Below are positions 43,735-53,353 of a stretch of 64,000 bases of DNA, piece after piece. The stretch is from Desulforamulus aeronauticus DSM 10349. Its GTDB lineage: Bacteria; Bacillota; Desulfotomaculia; Desulfotomaculales; Desulfotomaculaceae. Under the pieces are notes generated by a model. The model saw only the letters and a list, made by a program, of their open reading frames with translations, was not told where the DNA came from and did no database searches. Position 1 is the first letter of the stretch. Each line of letters opens with the position of its first letter. The translations under genes and the position numbers were made by a program. Where the stretch lies: positions 100,611 through 164,610 of the forward strand of contig NZ_FRAR01000010.1 of the NCBI RefSeq assembly GCF_900142375.1. The letters run 5' to 3'.

Positions 43735-43969
43735 TCCTCCCTAAATCAGGCTTGTTTCGTCAGTTCCGTCTCCCACTCAACCTGCCTCATTTTATTAATG
43801 TCACTCATGACAAGTTTTATTTCCCTATTGAATCAGTTAATTCTCTTGAAACGTACTCCACTTTTCTTAGGTCATATCCTTCTGATAGGTAGGTTTTAAG
43901 TGACCTATTCATAAAGCAATCCTTTGTTCATCATCAATGGTAATCTTCAAAACTAACCCCCAAAATCTA
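43735..43969. other. Gap with gene debris between glycan genes
   Basis: The 235 bases hold only short minus-strand frames: one of 31 codons starting MNRSLKTYLSEGYDLRKV near 43880 and another beginning MSDINKMRQVEWETELTK near 43805. They look like decayed coding sequence, not regulatory DNA, but belong to no family I recognise. Confidence 0.35.
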
Positions 43970-45160
43970 CTAAATTTTTTCAATTAATTGGATGTGTATA
44001 TTCTTTTGTGTGATTAGTTCTTGTATTTCCGAGATATAGTTGGGATTCATCAGAATAGCATGTGTTATTCCCTTCTGTGCGGCCGTTTCTACATCCGTTA
44101 TTAAGTGGCCTGTCCCCGGGATATAATTTCCCTGTTTATTGGGGTTTATATCAATAACACATTCAATGATATTACGATTGGGATCAATCAAATTAGCAAA
44201 GGTAACACCTTTTGCCCCCGCTCCCCAAATAGCTATTTTATGCTTTTTTTTATGCAACATACTGATATAGCTACGCCAATTAGCAACCATCTTGTTTTCA
44301 TTTGAAACATAATTATCAATACCCTCCTTGAATTCCATCCAAGAGAATTGAGAAGGGGAAATATTACTTCCATCATTTAAACCATTTAAACTAAGAGTGG
44401 CTTCGACCCATAAGTATTGCCGCTCAAAAATATGATTAATTTTTTGTATGATAAAATCAGCTGAAGAAAAAACAGTCCTAATCGAATTTTCATTGAAATA
44501 TGAACAATGTTCATAAAAGAAATCCCAAAACACCTGATTATCTAATATCCAATTGACACAAGGAGTCTCGAAAAATAATAATACTCCTTCCTTGTTGCGT
44601 ACCGCTTTACGAATAGTCCTCAATAGGGCAACAGGATCAGAAGTATGTTCAATTACATGTCTACATACTATAACATCAGCATCTATATTCGCATATTTTT
44701 CACTATAATAATCTTTTTGAAAAACAAGTTGGCCATCAAGAATTGTATCCTCGCCCCGATAACTAGGATCAAATCCAAACCCGCAATTACCATATGCCTT
44801 ATTTTCTACTAATCTTTTTAAGAATTCCCCTTGACCACAACCAATTTCAATAATTCGCGAATTTCTAATTTTATAATCTTCTATTATACGATGAACCAAA
44901 CCATCCACATAGTTATTGAAATAAGTTGAATGAAGCTGGCAATTATCATATGCTTGATCATAAATAATTTTCTTCGCATTAAAATCACGATTATAAACAA
45001 ACCCACATTTTTCACAAGCGAAAAGCGAGAGTTTTCCTCCTTTAAATTGAGTCGCTCTAGCTTGCTCTGAAATTACTATGTTTTGAAAAACAGGTATTTC
45101 ATCTCTTGTCAGCAGTGAATAATTTTGTTCTGCACCACACACGGGACATTTTTGTTCCAC
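43970..45160 (-). CDS. Sugar C-methyltransferase-like SAM enzyme
   Basis: A 396-residue protein with the three-part layout of deoxysugar C-methyltransferases. There is an N-terminal zinc site (CPVCG...CEKCGFVYN), a central SAM domain (IIEIGCGQGEFLKRL, VIVCRHVIEHTSDP) and a C-terminal Methyltransf_14-like domain (KIAIWGAGAKGVTFANLI). Relatives methylate carbon of 4-keto sugars. GTG start with GGAGAG seven bases upstream. Confidence 0.8.
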   Translation of the reverse strand: MEQKCPVCGAEQNYSLLTRDEIPVFQNIVISEQARATQFKGGKLSLFACEKCGFVYNRDFNAKKIIYDQAYDNCQLHSTYFNNYVDGLVHRIIEDYKIRNSRIIEIGCGQGEFLKRLVENKAYGNCGFGFDPSYRGEDTILDGQLVFQKDYYSEKYANIDADVIVCRHVIEHTSDPVALLRTIRKAVRNKEGVLLFFETPCVNWILDNQVFWDFFYEHCSYFNENSIRTVFSSADFIIQKINHIFERQYLWVEATLSLNGLNDGSNISPSQFSWMEFKEGIDNYVSNENKMVANWRSYISMLHKKKHKIAIWGAGAKGVTFANLIDPNRNIIECVIDINPNKQGNYIPGTGHLITDVETAAQKGITHAILMNPNYISEIQELITQKNIHIQLIEKI

Positions 45161-45290
45161 ACTTCATCTCTCCGTTCACGTTAAGCTGCTCAACAGTTAA
45201 ATACGAATTAGATAAAGGCGACATTCCCAAATCGACCATAGTATCTGTTAACTGGGTACAACAAAATCGACATTTTGATTCTCCCGATCG
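45099..45290 (-). pseudogene. Remnant of a second C-methyltransferase N-terminus
   Basis: In a different frame from the neighbouring gene the minus strand reads KCRFCCTQLTDTMVDLGMSP and then LSNSYLTVEQLN, the zinc-binding start of NovU/TylCIII-type methyltransferases. It lacks a start codon and stops at 45099 inside the next gene. A previous methyltransferase was evidently replaced here. Confidence 0.65.
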
Positions 45291-45344
45291 TGGCTCAATA
45301 TCTAAAACTCATCTTCAAAAGAGTTTTTATCTTTCACACACCTC

Positions 45345-46247
45345 TCATGGCTTAAAACCACAGCCTTCCAAACACTTCTTTATCCCATCCACCAAGCCAA
45401 CCTTTGCCTCCCAGCCGGGCAGCTTAGTGCCAACATACGGTTCCATAACTTCCCGACGGCGGTAGGGCCGCTCTCCCCAGCCGATATTCAGGTGTTTGCC
45501 GCTGACCATTTCATATAAACCTGCGATTTCCCGCAAAGAACACAGCCACTCAGGAGCAATGGTGTATGAAGTCAAGTCGCCCTTCGGCAAGTCTTCAACA
45601 GTTCGCCCTGCCAGCACAAAGGCATCCACCACATCGTCAATATAGACAAATCCTAAGCGCTGCTCACCGAGCGACATTTTCAGCCGCTCGCCGCTAGAGG
45701 CTACACGCTCGAATAATGCAAATAATTTCCCCCTGGGATCATTAGGGCCGTAGGTATCTAATAGCTTCAGGGTAATCATCTTCAAGAATCCAGTTCGGAC
45801 ATAGTAAGAGGCCAGCGTTTCGAAAGCCTGCTTGGTCGCCGCGTACAAATTGACCGGATTATAGGCTTCCTGTTCAAAATGCTGCCAGGCCGTTCCGGTA
45901 TTGACGAGCTGCCTGACCCCGGTTGCCGCCATAGCTTCCAACAACTGCACGCCAAACAACAGGTTGCCGTTCACTAGTTCCTCTATATCCCGGTTCTCAT
46001 GCTCGGCCACAAATTTGGCAGCCAGATGAAAAACCACTTCGGGCTGTGCCTTTTGAAAAATTCGTATTATTCCTGCCGTTGTGCCGTCATGCCGGTGAAT
46101 CACAACTGGTAGATCTTTAATAGCACTTTGCTCTACCTGGGAAGCAATACGGGTAATGATATGGACTTCGACATCATCTTTTAGTAATCGTTTTACCAGA
46201 TTCGAGCCAATAAAACCGGTAGCTCCGGTTACAAGTACCTTGTTCAT
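45345..46247 (-). CDS. NAD-dependent sugar epimerase/reductase (RfbJ-like)
   Basis: A 300-residue short-chain dehydrogenase. NAD motif GATGFIG at 8-14; catalytic Tyr and Lys in YAATK; Thr in NTGTAW. It resembles the CDP-4-keto sugar reductases (abequose synthase type) that follow RfbF and RfbG in O-antigen clusters. Its 5' end directly follows rfbG, suggesting the third pathway step. Confidence 0.82.
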   Translation of the reverse strand: MNKVLVTGATGFIGSNLVKRLLKDDVEVHIITRIASQVEQSAIKDLPVVIHRHDGTTAGIIRIFQKAQPEVVFHLAAKFVAEHENRDIEELVNGNLLFGVQLLEAMAATGVRQLVNTGTAWQHFEQEAYNPVNLYAATKQAFETLASYYVRTGFLKMITLKLLDTYGPNDPRGKLFALFERVASSGERLKMSLGEQRLGFVYIDDVVDAFVLAGRTVEDLPKGDLTSYTIAPEWLCSLREIAGLYEMVSGKHLNIGWGERPYRRREVMEPYVGTKLPGWEAKVGLVDGIKKCLEGCGFKP

Positions 46248-46253
46248 GTTATT

Positions 46254-47336
46254 TCAACTCCGCAATTGCAATAGCTGTTCGTATTCCTTGATCTGCTCCA
46301 CAGTAAAGGAGAACATATCGCCCGGCGAATCTTCATAATACCTTTTATACCATGCAACTGTCCGCTTAATGGCCTCACGGCAGGAAAAGACCGGGTGCCA
46401 ACGCAAATATGCCTCAGCTTTGCTGATATCAAGCTTTAACAAAGTCGCTTCATGGGGCTGCTTAAGAGCCTCTGTTTCTACACTTCCCGCTCCCCACTCA
46501 TCAATTGCTAACCTCAGAATCTCTTCCACCGACAAAACATCAGTATCTCTGGGGCCGAAGTTCCAGGCGCTACCGTACTTTTCCGGCTCAGCCAAGAGCA
46601 GCGATCCCAGCATCAGATAACCGGACAGTGGTTCCAACACATGCTGCCACGGGCGGATAGCATGCGGATTTCTGATGTGGATTGGTTTATTGGATACCAC
46701 TGCCCGGACAAAATCAGGCAGCAAGCGATCTGTCGCCCAGTCGCCACCGCCAATAACATTCCCTGCCCTAGCGGAAGCCAAGCCGATCCCACTGTCGGTG
46801 AAAAAACTATTGCGAAAGGCTGACACAACAAGTTCCGTGCAGCCTTTGCTGGCACTATAGGGATCATAGCCGCCAAGGGGGTCGGTTTCCCGATAGCCGT
46901 AAACCCATTCCCGGTTTTCATAACATTTGTCGCTTGTAACCACCACAATCGACTTCACTGTTTCGATTTGCCTAGCCGCTTCCAATACATTAACAGTACC
47001 CATGACATTGGTCTCGAAGGTCTCCTTAGGCTCAAGGTACGAGTAACGCACCAGCGGCTGCGCGGCTAGGTGAAAGATGACCTCTGGCTTATAGGTTTTA
47101 CACACCTCCGTCAAGGCGGCCCCGTTGCACACATCTCCTTCGATACTGATAATGTGCCGATCTAGTTTCAAGGCATGAAACATAGACGGTTCCGTCGGCG
47201 GCTTAAGGGCATACCCGACAACCCTAGCTCCCAGCGTTGTGAGCCATACCGACAGCCAGGCACCTTTAAAACCACTGCAACCTGTTAGGAATACCGTCCG
47301 GCCAGAGTAAACTTTCTTCAAAAGTTCAAAATTCAA
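46254..47336 (-). CDS. rfbG: CDP-glucose 4,6-dehydratase
   Basis: A 360-residue SDR enzyme that turns CDP-glucose into CDP-4-keto-6-deoxyglucose. NAD motif TGCSGFKGAWL near 20 and catalytic YSASK. The frame stays open 37 codons further upstream, but that part lies inside rfbF. A TTG at 47336, 1 base after the rfbF stop, gives the usual length and is chosen. Confidence 0.92.
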   Translation of the reverse strand: MNFELLKKVYSGRTVFLTGCSGFKGAWLSVWLTTLGARVVGYALKPPTEPSMFHALKLDRHIISIEGDVCNGAALTEVCKTYKPEVIFHLAAQPLVRYSYLEPKETFETNVMGTVNVLEAARQIETVKSIVVVTSDKCYENREWVYGYRETDPLGGYDPYSASKGCTELVVSAFRNSFFTDSGIGLASARAGNVIGGGDWATDRLLPDFVRAVVSNKPIHIRNPHAIRPWQHVLEPLSGYLMLGSLLLAEPEKYGSAWNFGPRDTDVLSVEEILRLAIDEWGAGSVETEALKQPHEATLLKLDISKAEAYLRWHPVFSCREAIKRTVAWYKRYYEDSPGDMFSFTVEQIKEYEQLLQLRS

Positions 47337-47337
47337 G

Positions 47338-48117
47338 CTACACCCACACCTTCCACGGTGCCTGGCCGCTGTTCCAGTAGTGTTCCAAAGCACCCTTATC
47401 CCGTTGCGTGTCCATGCACTGCCAATAGCCATAGTGCTTATACACACCTAGCTTGCCCCCCTGGGTCATACGCTCCAGGGGCTCACGCTCAAATGCCGTG
47501 CTATCGCCGTCTATGTAATCGAAAACTCCGGGTTCCAACATCATAAACCCTGCGTTTATCCAATTGGTGTCCTCCTGTGCTTTTTCACGGAAGCCAACAA
47601 CCAAATTTTTGTTTTCGTCAAGATCTAGTACCCCATAACGTCCGCTTGGCTGCACCGCTGTCAGCGTTGCCATATTCCCACGCTCTTTATGTTCAGCGAG
47701 AAGTGCATTCAAGTCGACATTCCCTACGCCGTCGCCATAGGTCAACATAAATGGTTCTTCACCGATGTATTTTTGAATCCGTTTAATTCTGCCACCAGTC
47801 TGCGTGTTAAGGCCTGTATCGACAACTGTCACTTTCCATGGTTCAGAAGCATTGGAGTGGACAATCATGTTGCCGCCGTTTGTGAAATCGAAGGTCACAT
47901 CCGAGCCATGCAGGTAGTAGTCGGCAAAGTATTCCTTAATCACATAGCCCTTGTAGCCGCAGCAGATAATAAATTCATGGAAACCGTAAGCGGAGTAGTA
48001 TTTCATAATGTGCCATAGAATCGGACGTTCACCGATTTCGATCATCGGCTTGGGCTTCAAATGCGATTCTTCACTGATACGTGTCCCTAGGCCACCCGCC
48101 AGGATAACAACCTTCAT
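47338..48117 (-). CDS. rfbF: Glucose-1-phosphate cytidylyltransferase
   Basis: A 259-residue nucleotidyltransferase that makes CDP-glucose from glucose-1-phosphate and CTP. Typical signatures are LAGGLGTRISEESHLKPKPM at the start, TYGDGVGNVDLNALL and GFMMLEPGVFDYI. First committed enzyme of the CDP-sugar route. AAGGAGTG precedes the ATG. Confidence 0.95.
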   Translation of the reverse strand: MKVVILAGGLGTRISEESHLKPKPMIEIGERPILWHIMKYYSAYGFHEFIICCGYKGYVIKEYFADYYLHGSDVTFDFTNGGNMIVHSNASEPWKVTVVDTGLNTQTGGRIKRIQKYIGEEPFMLTYGDGVGNVDLNALLAEHKERGNMATLTAVQPSGRYGVLDLDENKNLVVGFREKAQEDTNWINAGFMMLEPGVFDYIDGDSTAFEREPLERMTQGGKLGVYKHYGYWQCMDTQRDKGALEHYWNSGQAPWKVWV

Positions 48118-48156
48118 TGTTGCACTCCTTTCATAACTCCTTAATGAACCAACTTT

Positions 48157-51100
48157 TTAGCACTTACGGGCAAAAACTTCCATGTAGCCATTGTTTCGTT
48201 TAGACATACGGTAGTTAATTAAGGTAAATCCATGTTCTGTAAGCAATCTTTCTAAAGATTGCTTGGAAAAGTAATTTACTATCCTGCCGGATCGTACTGT
48301 CCAGCTCTTGTCCTTCATAACTCGGGCGTAGGCGCTGGCAAAGTTGGGGGTTTCGATATAGAGTAAGCCATCTTTATTTAATAGTTCCTCTATTTTTCCT
48401 AGAACTGTTTGGGGTTCTGCTAGATTTTCCAATACACAGTCTAGGGAAATTACATCATAGCGGGTATTGCTCTCAAAGTTTTCCAAGGTGCAGTTATAAA
48501 TGGTGGTATCTAGGGTTTTCTGACTCTGCAGTGCCAGTTGTTCGATTGGCTCAATGCCAACGGCCTCAAAACCATATTCTAAGGCAACGGCAATCAATTT
48601 GCCACTACCGCTGCCAATATCCAAAAATAAATTACCTTTCGCTAAGGAACAGATCTCGCTCACGGTGTCCTGATAATGAATTAATTCTTTGGCCATACCT
48701 TTAATCATGGAACTTGCTTTTTCCTCTGCCAGTTCGTAGGAAACTTCCTTAGGCCGCTGGGCTGCAAATAAATGGTTGCAAGAGATACAATAACGCCATG
48801 CCTTAATGGCAGATTGCTTAGAGGAAAATTCAGGATTTGTAATGGTATTGTAGACTGCATGAAGTTTGGCAAAACTGCCGCAAAGGGGACAATTTTCTAC
48901 CTGTATCCCTTCCACCGGCTGGTAAATATAATGGCGGTTCTCGTTGGACGGATCGGTTAGTAAGGTCTCGGCAAAGGTTGCGTTTACGATAAAAACCTGT
49001 TCGTGACAATATAAGGACATGTCTGGATTCTGTAATCTGGTATAAATTTCTCCTAACCGGTAGTACAGGATGTCTTTTTTAAATTCTTGCTTCAGCAGGC
49101 GGAGAATAATGACATGAGCACTAATATCCAAGTCTTTCTCCACATACTCTTCTACCAGGGCAAAGAAATTGTTGAGTACCAATTCCGGTAGTTTTACAGC
49201 ATCTGGCTTAGTTAACTGACCAAAGGTTTCTTGATTCAATTCTTGTATTTTTTTCAGATCGTCAGTGGTTGAAATATCCCTAACTTTGCCTGTTCTCACC
49301 ATATCAGCAAAGGCTCTATACTCTTTAAAAATAGGTGCATATTTATCATATAATTTTTGTGCCTTTAGACTAATAAGATTGTCTTGACTAGCTTCACTAA
49401 TTAGCCTGAGATAAGTAACAATATTACGATCTATATCAATGTCCTTACTTTCCAGGGCTGTTTTAAAGCAATCTACCGCATTGGCATAGTCCTTCACTAA
49501 ATAATAGCTAAAGGCAAGCAGTTTTTTCATTTGGGTCTTGAAGTGTTCGGATTTAAAGTCTTGTAAGCATTTTTGGGCCAAAGCAATGGTTTTTGTATGA
49601 TCTTTGTAGGAGACATAACACTCCATGATACCGGCGGCAACTTCCATGGGTTGTTCTGCAAAGAAGCTTTCGAGTTTGGCCAGATCATCGGCTTGTCCCA
49701 CATAAAACATATACCGATATAACTGCAAGAAGGCTGCAATTTCCTCTTTGGAGGTCTGCTCCAGCGGCTGATCATGCAGATATTTATTGAGAATGGTGGA
49801 AAATGCGGGATTTAGAGACGACCTATATTTTTCATAAAGATCGATTCTCTTTTTACATAACATCGCCAGGGCAGCAAAATATCTGTCGTCTTCCTTACCA
49901 GCGTTAAAATAGGCGGTCATAGCGGTCTCCACGGCCGCTTCTTCTTGGTTGGCCAAAATCATGGCTACATAGGTGGTTTCATCTTGTCCGTCAAATTCTT
50001 GGTTATATTTCATGGCATAGTATAAAAAAACGGTATGCAGCCTGGAAAGCATCAGTTGTTTGGCTAAAAATCCGACATGATCTCTATTCTTGCTATCGTA
50101 TAAACTATTTAAAAATAGAATGACATCCTCATCAGACTGATTCCGAATCAGCTGTAACAGTTCTTGAAAGGAGCCGTCCTGCAATGGTTTTTCCTGCAGC
50201 GATAATACGAGATAGTCAAAAGCTTTATCCTGCTTATGTTTTGCTCTGTAAATCTGGGCCATATACCAATAGGCCTCCGGCAATGACTTGGCAAAGGAAT
50301 TAATATAAGGCCCTTTATATTCTTTATGCAAGCTGATCGCTTTTTCGAAAAGTTCCAAGGCCTGGTCAAAATCAAAACCAAAGTTGTAATAATGAAGAGC
50401 TTTTAAATGATAATGAGACGGTATATCCGGGTATTTTTCTATGGCACTTTCGATATCTGTTAGAATATCTTGGAAAGTAAATCTATCCATGTTATTTTGT
50501 TTAATATCAATACCGTGTTCATAAATACTAACAAAAATATTGGCCGATAGAATAACTTGTTCACAATTTTTTTGCCGAAAAAACAGTTCATAAAACTTTA
50601 AGGCTTCACTATAATTATTAATTAGCGCATTTTCACGACAGAGGTAAAAATAGGTGGCTGTATCCGCTTTACCTGTTCGATAAATATCGTATAAAATCTC
50701 TAAATTTCGGTGTGATTTGCCTACGACTCTCCCCTGGGCATAACCACAGTGATAAATCTCTAATTCCTCCAGGGTAGCCGTGTGGACAGGTTGACCATTT
50801 CTTCTGATATCTTCATGTATTTTTCCCACATAATGTACACCGGAACCATTCTTGAGAATTCTGGCGCATGAGTTTTTGGTGCTGATAAAACCAGTCGTTT
50901 CATCAATATTGCATAAAGTGGTTTTAATCGCCACTACATCAGGCAGTTTTTCCACTTTGTCCAAGACTTTAAAGATACGGTCGTCATTTAGTTTCGGGAC
51001 AAACCATTCGTCTGCATCAAGAAATAGGATCCATTCCCCTTGGGCGTGTTGCAGTGCATAGTTTTTGGCTGCGGCAAAATCATTGATCCATTCAAAATGC

Positions 51101-51258
51101 AGCACCTTGGCGCCTAAGCTTTGGCATATTTCCACCGTATTATCCGTGGAGCCGGTATCTACGATGATAATTTCATCTACCACATCCTTATAACTTTCTA
51201 TGGATCGGGCGATATTTTTTGCTTCGTTTTTTACGATGGAACAGGCAGATAATCTCAT
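48157..51258 (-). CDS. Glycosyltransferase-TPR-methyltransferase fusion, probable flagellin glycosylation enzyme
   Basis: A 1033-residue protein with three parts. Residues 1-240 are a family 2 glycosyltransferase (CSIVKNEAKNIARSIES, IVDTGSTDNT, ILFLDADEWF). The middle, to about 780, is TPR-like helices (for example LFEKAISLHKEYKGPYINSF). From about 790 there is a zinc site (CPLCGS...CISCNHLF) and a class I methyltransferase (FLDIGSGSGKLIAVAL). It is the first gene after flagellin, past a strong terminator. Related TPR-glycosyltransferases modify flagellin in Firmicutes. GTA/ATG start preceded by GGAGGG. Confidence 0.88.
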   Translation of the reverse strand: MRLSACSIVKNEAKNIARSIESYKDVVDEIIIVDTGSTDNTVEICQSLGAKVLHFEWINDFAAAKNYALQHAQGEWILFLDADEWFVPKLNDDRIFKVLDKVEKLPDVVAIKTTLCNIDETTGFISTKNSCARILKNGSGVHYVGKIHEDIRRNGQPVHTATLEELEIYHCGYAQGRVVGKSHRNLEILYDIYRTGKADTATYFYLCRENALINNYSEALKFYELFFRQKNCEQVILSANIFVSIYEHGIDIKQNNMDRFTFQDILTDIESAIEKYPDIPSHYHLKALHYYNFGFDFDQALELFEKAISLHKEYKGPYINSFAKSLPEAYWYMAQIYRAKHKQDKAFDYLVLSLQEKPLQDGSFQELLQLIRNQSDEDVILFLNSLYDSKNRDHVGFLAKQLMLSRLHTVFLYYAMKYNQEFDGQDETTYVAMILANQEEAAVETAMTAYFNAGKEDDRYFAALAMLCKKRIDLYEKYRSSLNPAFSTILNKYLHDQPLEQTSKEEIAAFLQLYRYMFYVGQADDLAKLESFFAEQPMEVAAGIMECYVSYKDHTKTIALAQKCLQDFKSEHFKTQMKKLLAFSYYLVKDYANAVDCFKTALESKDIDIDRNIVTYLRLISEASQDNLISLKAQKLYDKYAPIFKEYRAFADMVRTGKVRDISTTDDLKKIQELNQETFGQLTKPDAVKLPELVLNNFFALVEEYVEKDLDISAHVIILRLLKQEFKKDILYYRLGEIYTRLQNPDMSLYCHEQVFIVNATFAETLLTDPSNENRHYIYQPVEGIQVENCPLCGSFAKLHAVYNTITNPEFSSKQSAIKAWRYCISCNHLFAAQRPKEVSYELAEEKASSMIKGMAKELIHYQDTVSEICSLAKGNLFLDIGSGSGKLIAVALEYGFEAVGIEPIEQLALQSQKTLDTTIYNCTLENFESNTRYDVISLDCVLENLAEPQTVLGKIEELLNKDGLLYIETPNFASAYARVMKDKSWTVRSGRIVNYFSKQSLERLLTEHGFTLINYRMSKRNNGYMEVFARKC

Positions 51259-51290
51259 GGTAGTATACCCTCCACATAACTTTTTTGATA

Positions 51291-51319
51291 AAAAAACGGG
51301 GGCTAGGCCCCCGTTTTTT
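51291..51319 (-). terminator. Strong terminator after the flagellin gene
   Basis: AAAAAACGGGGGC-TAG-GCCCCCGTTTTTT: 13-base arms with a three-base loop and seven U residues. It lies 16 bases after the flagellin stop and should limit transcription into the glycosyltransferase. Confidence 0.93.
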
Positions 51320-51335
51320 GTTGGCTGGAAATGTA

Positions 51336-53204
51336 TTATCTGAGCAGTTGCAATACGCCTTGGGGCTGTTGGTTGGCTTGAGCCAGCATAGCCTGAGCAG
51401 CCTGAGTAAGAATGTTGTTCTTGGTAAACTCCATCATTTCCTTGGCCATATCTACGTCGCGGATACGGCTTTCGGCAGCTGTCAGGTTCTCGGAGGTGGT
51501 ACCTAGGTTGTTAATGGTGTGCTCTAAACGGTTTTGGTAAGCTCCCATTTTGGAACGTTCCTCAGAGACGGTCTTAATAGCGTTATCAATAACGGTAATG
51601 GCTGCAGAAGCCTTTTCGGTAGTACCGATATCCAGGGCTGCTTCATTTAAGTTTTTATCCACACCAGTGGCGCTTACACCAGCCGTCTTGGTAAAGGTAG
51701 CCGCCTGGGCACCTTCTTTAATTTGACCGGTAGCAGAAAGATTGGCACCGCCGCTGATACCCAGGGCTTTGGCGCGCATGTCGCGGATATCAATGGCAAA
51801 GAATTGCCCTTCGTTGGCACCTACCTGGAAGATCGCTTCAAACTTATTACCGCCGCCACCGCCGGATCCGGCAAAGCCAAAGTAATCTTTGAAGCCTTTT
51901 AAGGCCTCTTCACCTGCCCGTGTAGTGTTAAACGTAACGGTATTACCACTATTTTTAACTTCGACCTTCCCGGTAGGATCAGTGTCTTTACCGTAAGATC
52001 TTTCGTTAATTTTGTTTTTAAGCGCCGTTGCTAACTCTGAAGCAGTAATATCCTTGAGAGCCTTACTTGCTCCATTATCCATAATATCATTCAACTTAAC
52101 ATATTTGGTGGTAACAGTATCTAGCTTGCTGGCGTCATCGGTGAACACATAGTCAGCACCACCAAAATTAAAGGTTCTGCCGTTTACATCAAAGCCAGTT
52201 TTACCGGTAAAATCAAGGGTAGCTTGAGCAGAAGTAGCAGATACCGAGGCACGGCCAACATTATTGGTTTGGATAGAGAAAGTTCTTTCATCAAAGCCTA
52301 CCGGTACCTCAGAGGTAAACTTAATGGTATCACCTTCGAGAGCAGCATTAGCCGAAATATTTACTTTTCCGTCCGTAAAGCCAACTTTATATAGGCTTGA
52401 TAATGCAGTACCATCTGCTGACTTATTCTCTGATAGCAATTCTGCAATACTTGCCTTCAAAGCAGATCCAAGTTCAGCGGCAGTTACGTTTTTGCTAGCA
52501 TTAAATTTAACAAAATAAGACGCACTGTTGCTACCTGCGGCAATACTAGCACTACCTGCAGATAATACTCCAGCACTGGTCTCGGCCTGTAAGGTAATAG
52601 TCAGTTTCTTACCGTTAATTTCAAAGGTGAATTGGGCACCGTCTGCCATGTCGGCATCAGCAGCTAAAATACCGTTGGTACCAACAGAGAGATCTACTTG
52701 TGCAGTAACGGCTTCCACCTTATTCATACCGCCATGTATAACTGCATTAGGGATAGGACCGCCAGCAGCAGCGGAGGAGGAGGCACTACCACCATTTAGA
52801 AGCTTCATGGTGTTAAACTCGGTGGTGTTACTGATTTTGTTAATTTCAGTGGTTAACTGGTTCATTTCGGACTGGATCTTTTCGCGATCGTCGGCAGTGT
52901 TGGTGCCGTTAGCAGCCTGAACAGCCAGCTCTTTCATCCGCTGCAGCATGGAGTGGGTTTCTTGCAAAGCACCTTCTGCAGTTTGGATTAAGGAGATACC
53001 GTCTTGGGAGTTTCTGTTAGCCTGATCCAAACCGCGGATCTGGCTTCTCATTTTTTCTGAGATCGCCAAACCGGCAGCATCGTCACCGGCTTTGTTAATT
53101 CTCATACCGGAAGATAGTTTTTCTAAAGAACGTCCACCTGCGGTGGTGTTGATGTTCAGCTGGCGATAGGTATTCAGCGCAGCTATATTGTGGTTAATTC
53201 TCAT
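51336..53204 (-). CDS. hag: Flagellin with long central region
   Basis: A 622-residue flagellin. Residues 1-140 ([40 protein letters not shown]) and the last 100 ([20 protein letters not shown]) are the conserved D0/D1. About 380 residues of Ser/Ala/Thr-rich beta domain lie between, giving many possible O-glycosylation sites. The leader has a CsrA hairpin, an SD (GGAGGA) 8 bases from the ATG and a SigD-like promoter. Confidence 0.97.
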   Translation of the reverse strand: MRINHNIAALNTYRQLNINTTAGGRSLEKLSSGMRINKAGDDAAGLAISEKMRSQIRGLDQANRNSQDGISLIQTAEGALQETHSMLQRMKELAVQAANGTNTADDREKIQSEMNQLTTEINKISNTTEFNTMKLLNGGSASSSAAAGGPIPNAVIHGGMNKVEAVTAQVDLSVGTNGILAADADMADGAQFTFEINGKKLTITLQAETSAGVLSAGSASIAAGSNSASYFVKFNASKNVTAAELGSALKASIAELLSENKSADGTALSSLYKVGFTDGKVNISANAALEGDTIKFTSEVPVGFDERTFSIQTNNVGRASVSATSAQATLDFTGKTGFDVNGRTFNFGGADYVFTDDASKLDTVTTKYVKLNDIMDNGASKALKDITASELATALKNKINERSYGKDTDPTGKVEVKNSGNTVTFNTTRAGEEALKGFKDYFGFAGSGGGGGNKFEAIFQVGANEGQFFAIDIRDMRAKALGISGGANLSATGQIKEGAQAATFTKTAGVSATGVDKNLNEAALDIGTTEKASAAITVIDNAIKTVSEERSKMGAYQNRLEHTINNLGTTSENLTAAESRIRDVDMAKEMMEFTKNNILTQAAQAMLAQANQQPQGVLQLLR

Positions 53205-53353
53205 CCTTCATTCCTCCATGAATCTATATTCTTTACCGCATCCTTGCGATAAAAGCTTATTCCGGTCGGCCGCCCGGATTTGCTTTCTGTTATTTATTTC
53301 GGTAGTTTACCGGATAAAGTTTAGGGGTAAATTATGTTTTTTGCATCTAAATT
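53205..53353 (-). promoter_or_regulatory. hag leader with CsrA binding hairpin
   Basis: On the minus strand CGCA-AGGA-TGCG (53237-53248) presents GGA in a loop, matching the CsrA consensus core CAAGGAUG. A second GGA pair sits in the Shine-Dalgarno (GGAGGA, about 53212-53217). Two such sites form the CsrA repression switch on hag in Bacillus subtilis. csrA and fliW lie in this window. Confidence 0.75.
53296..53323 (-). promoter_or_regulatory. Candidate SigD promoter for flagellin
   Basis: Minus strand TAAACTTT ... ACCGAAAT, 16 bases between TAAA and ACCG. It lies about 92 bases before the ATG, leaving a leader long enough for the CsrA sites. Confidence 0.55.

Noticed and set aside
47337..47447. 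An N-terminal extension of rfbG overlapping rfbF by about 110 bases
   Set aside because: The extension reads as out-of-frame rfbF sequence; a TTG at 47336 gives the normal length.
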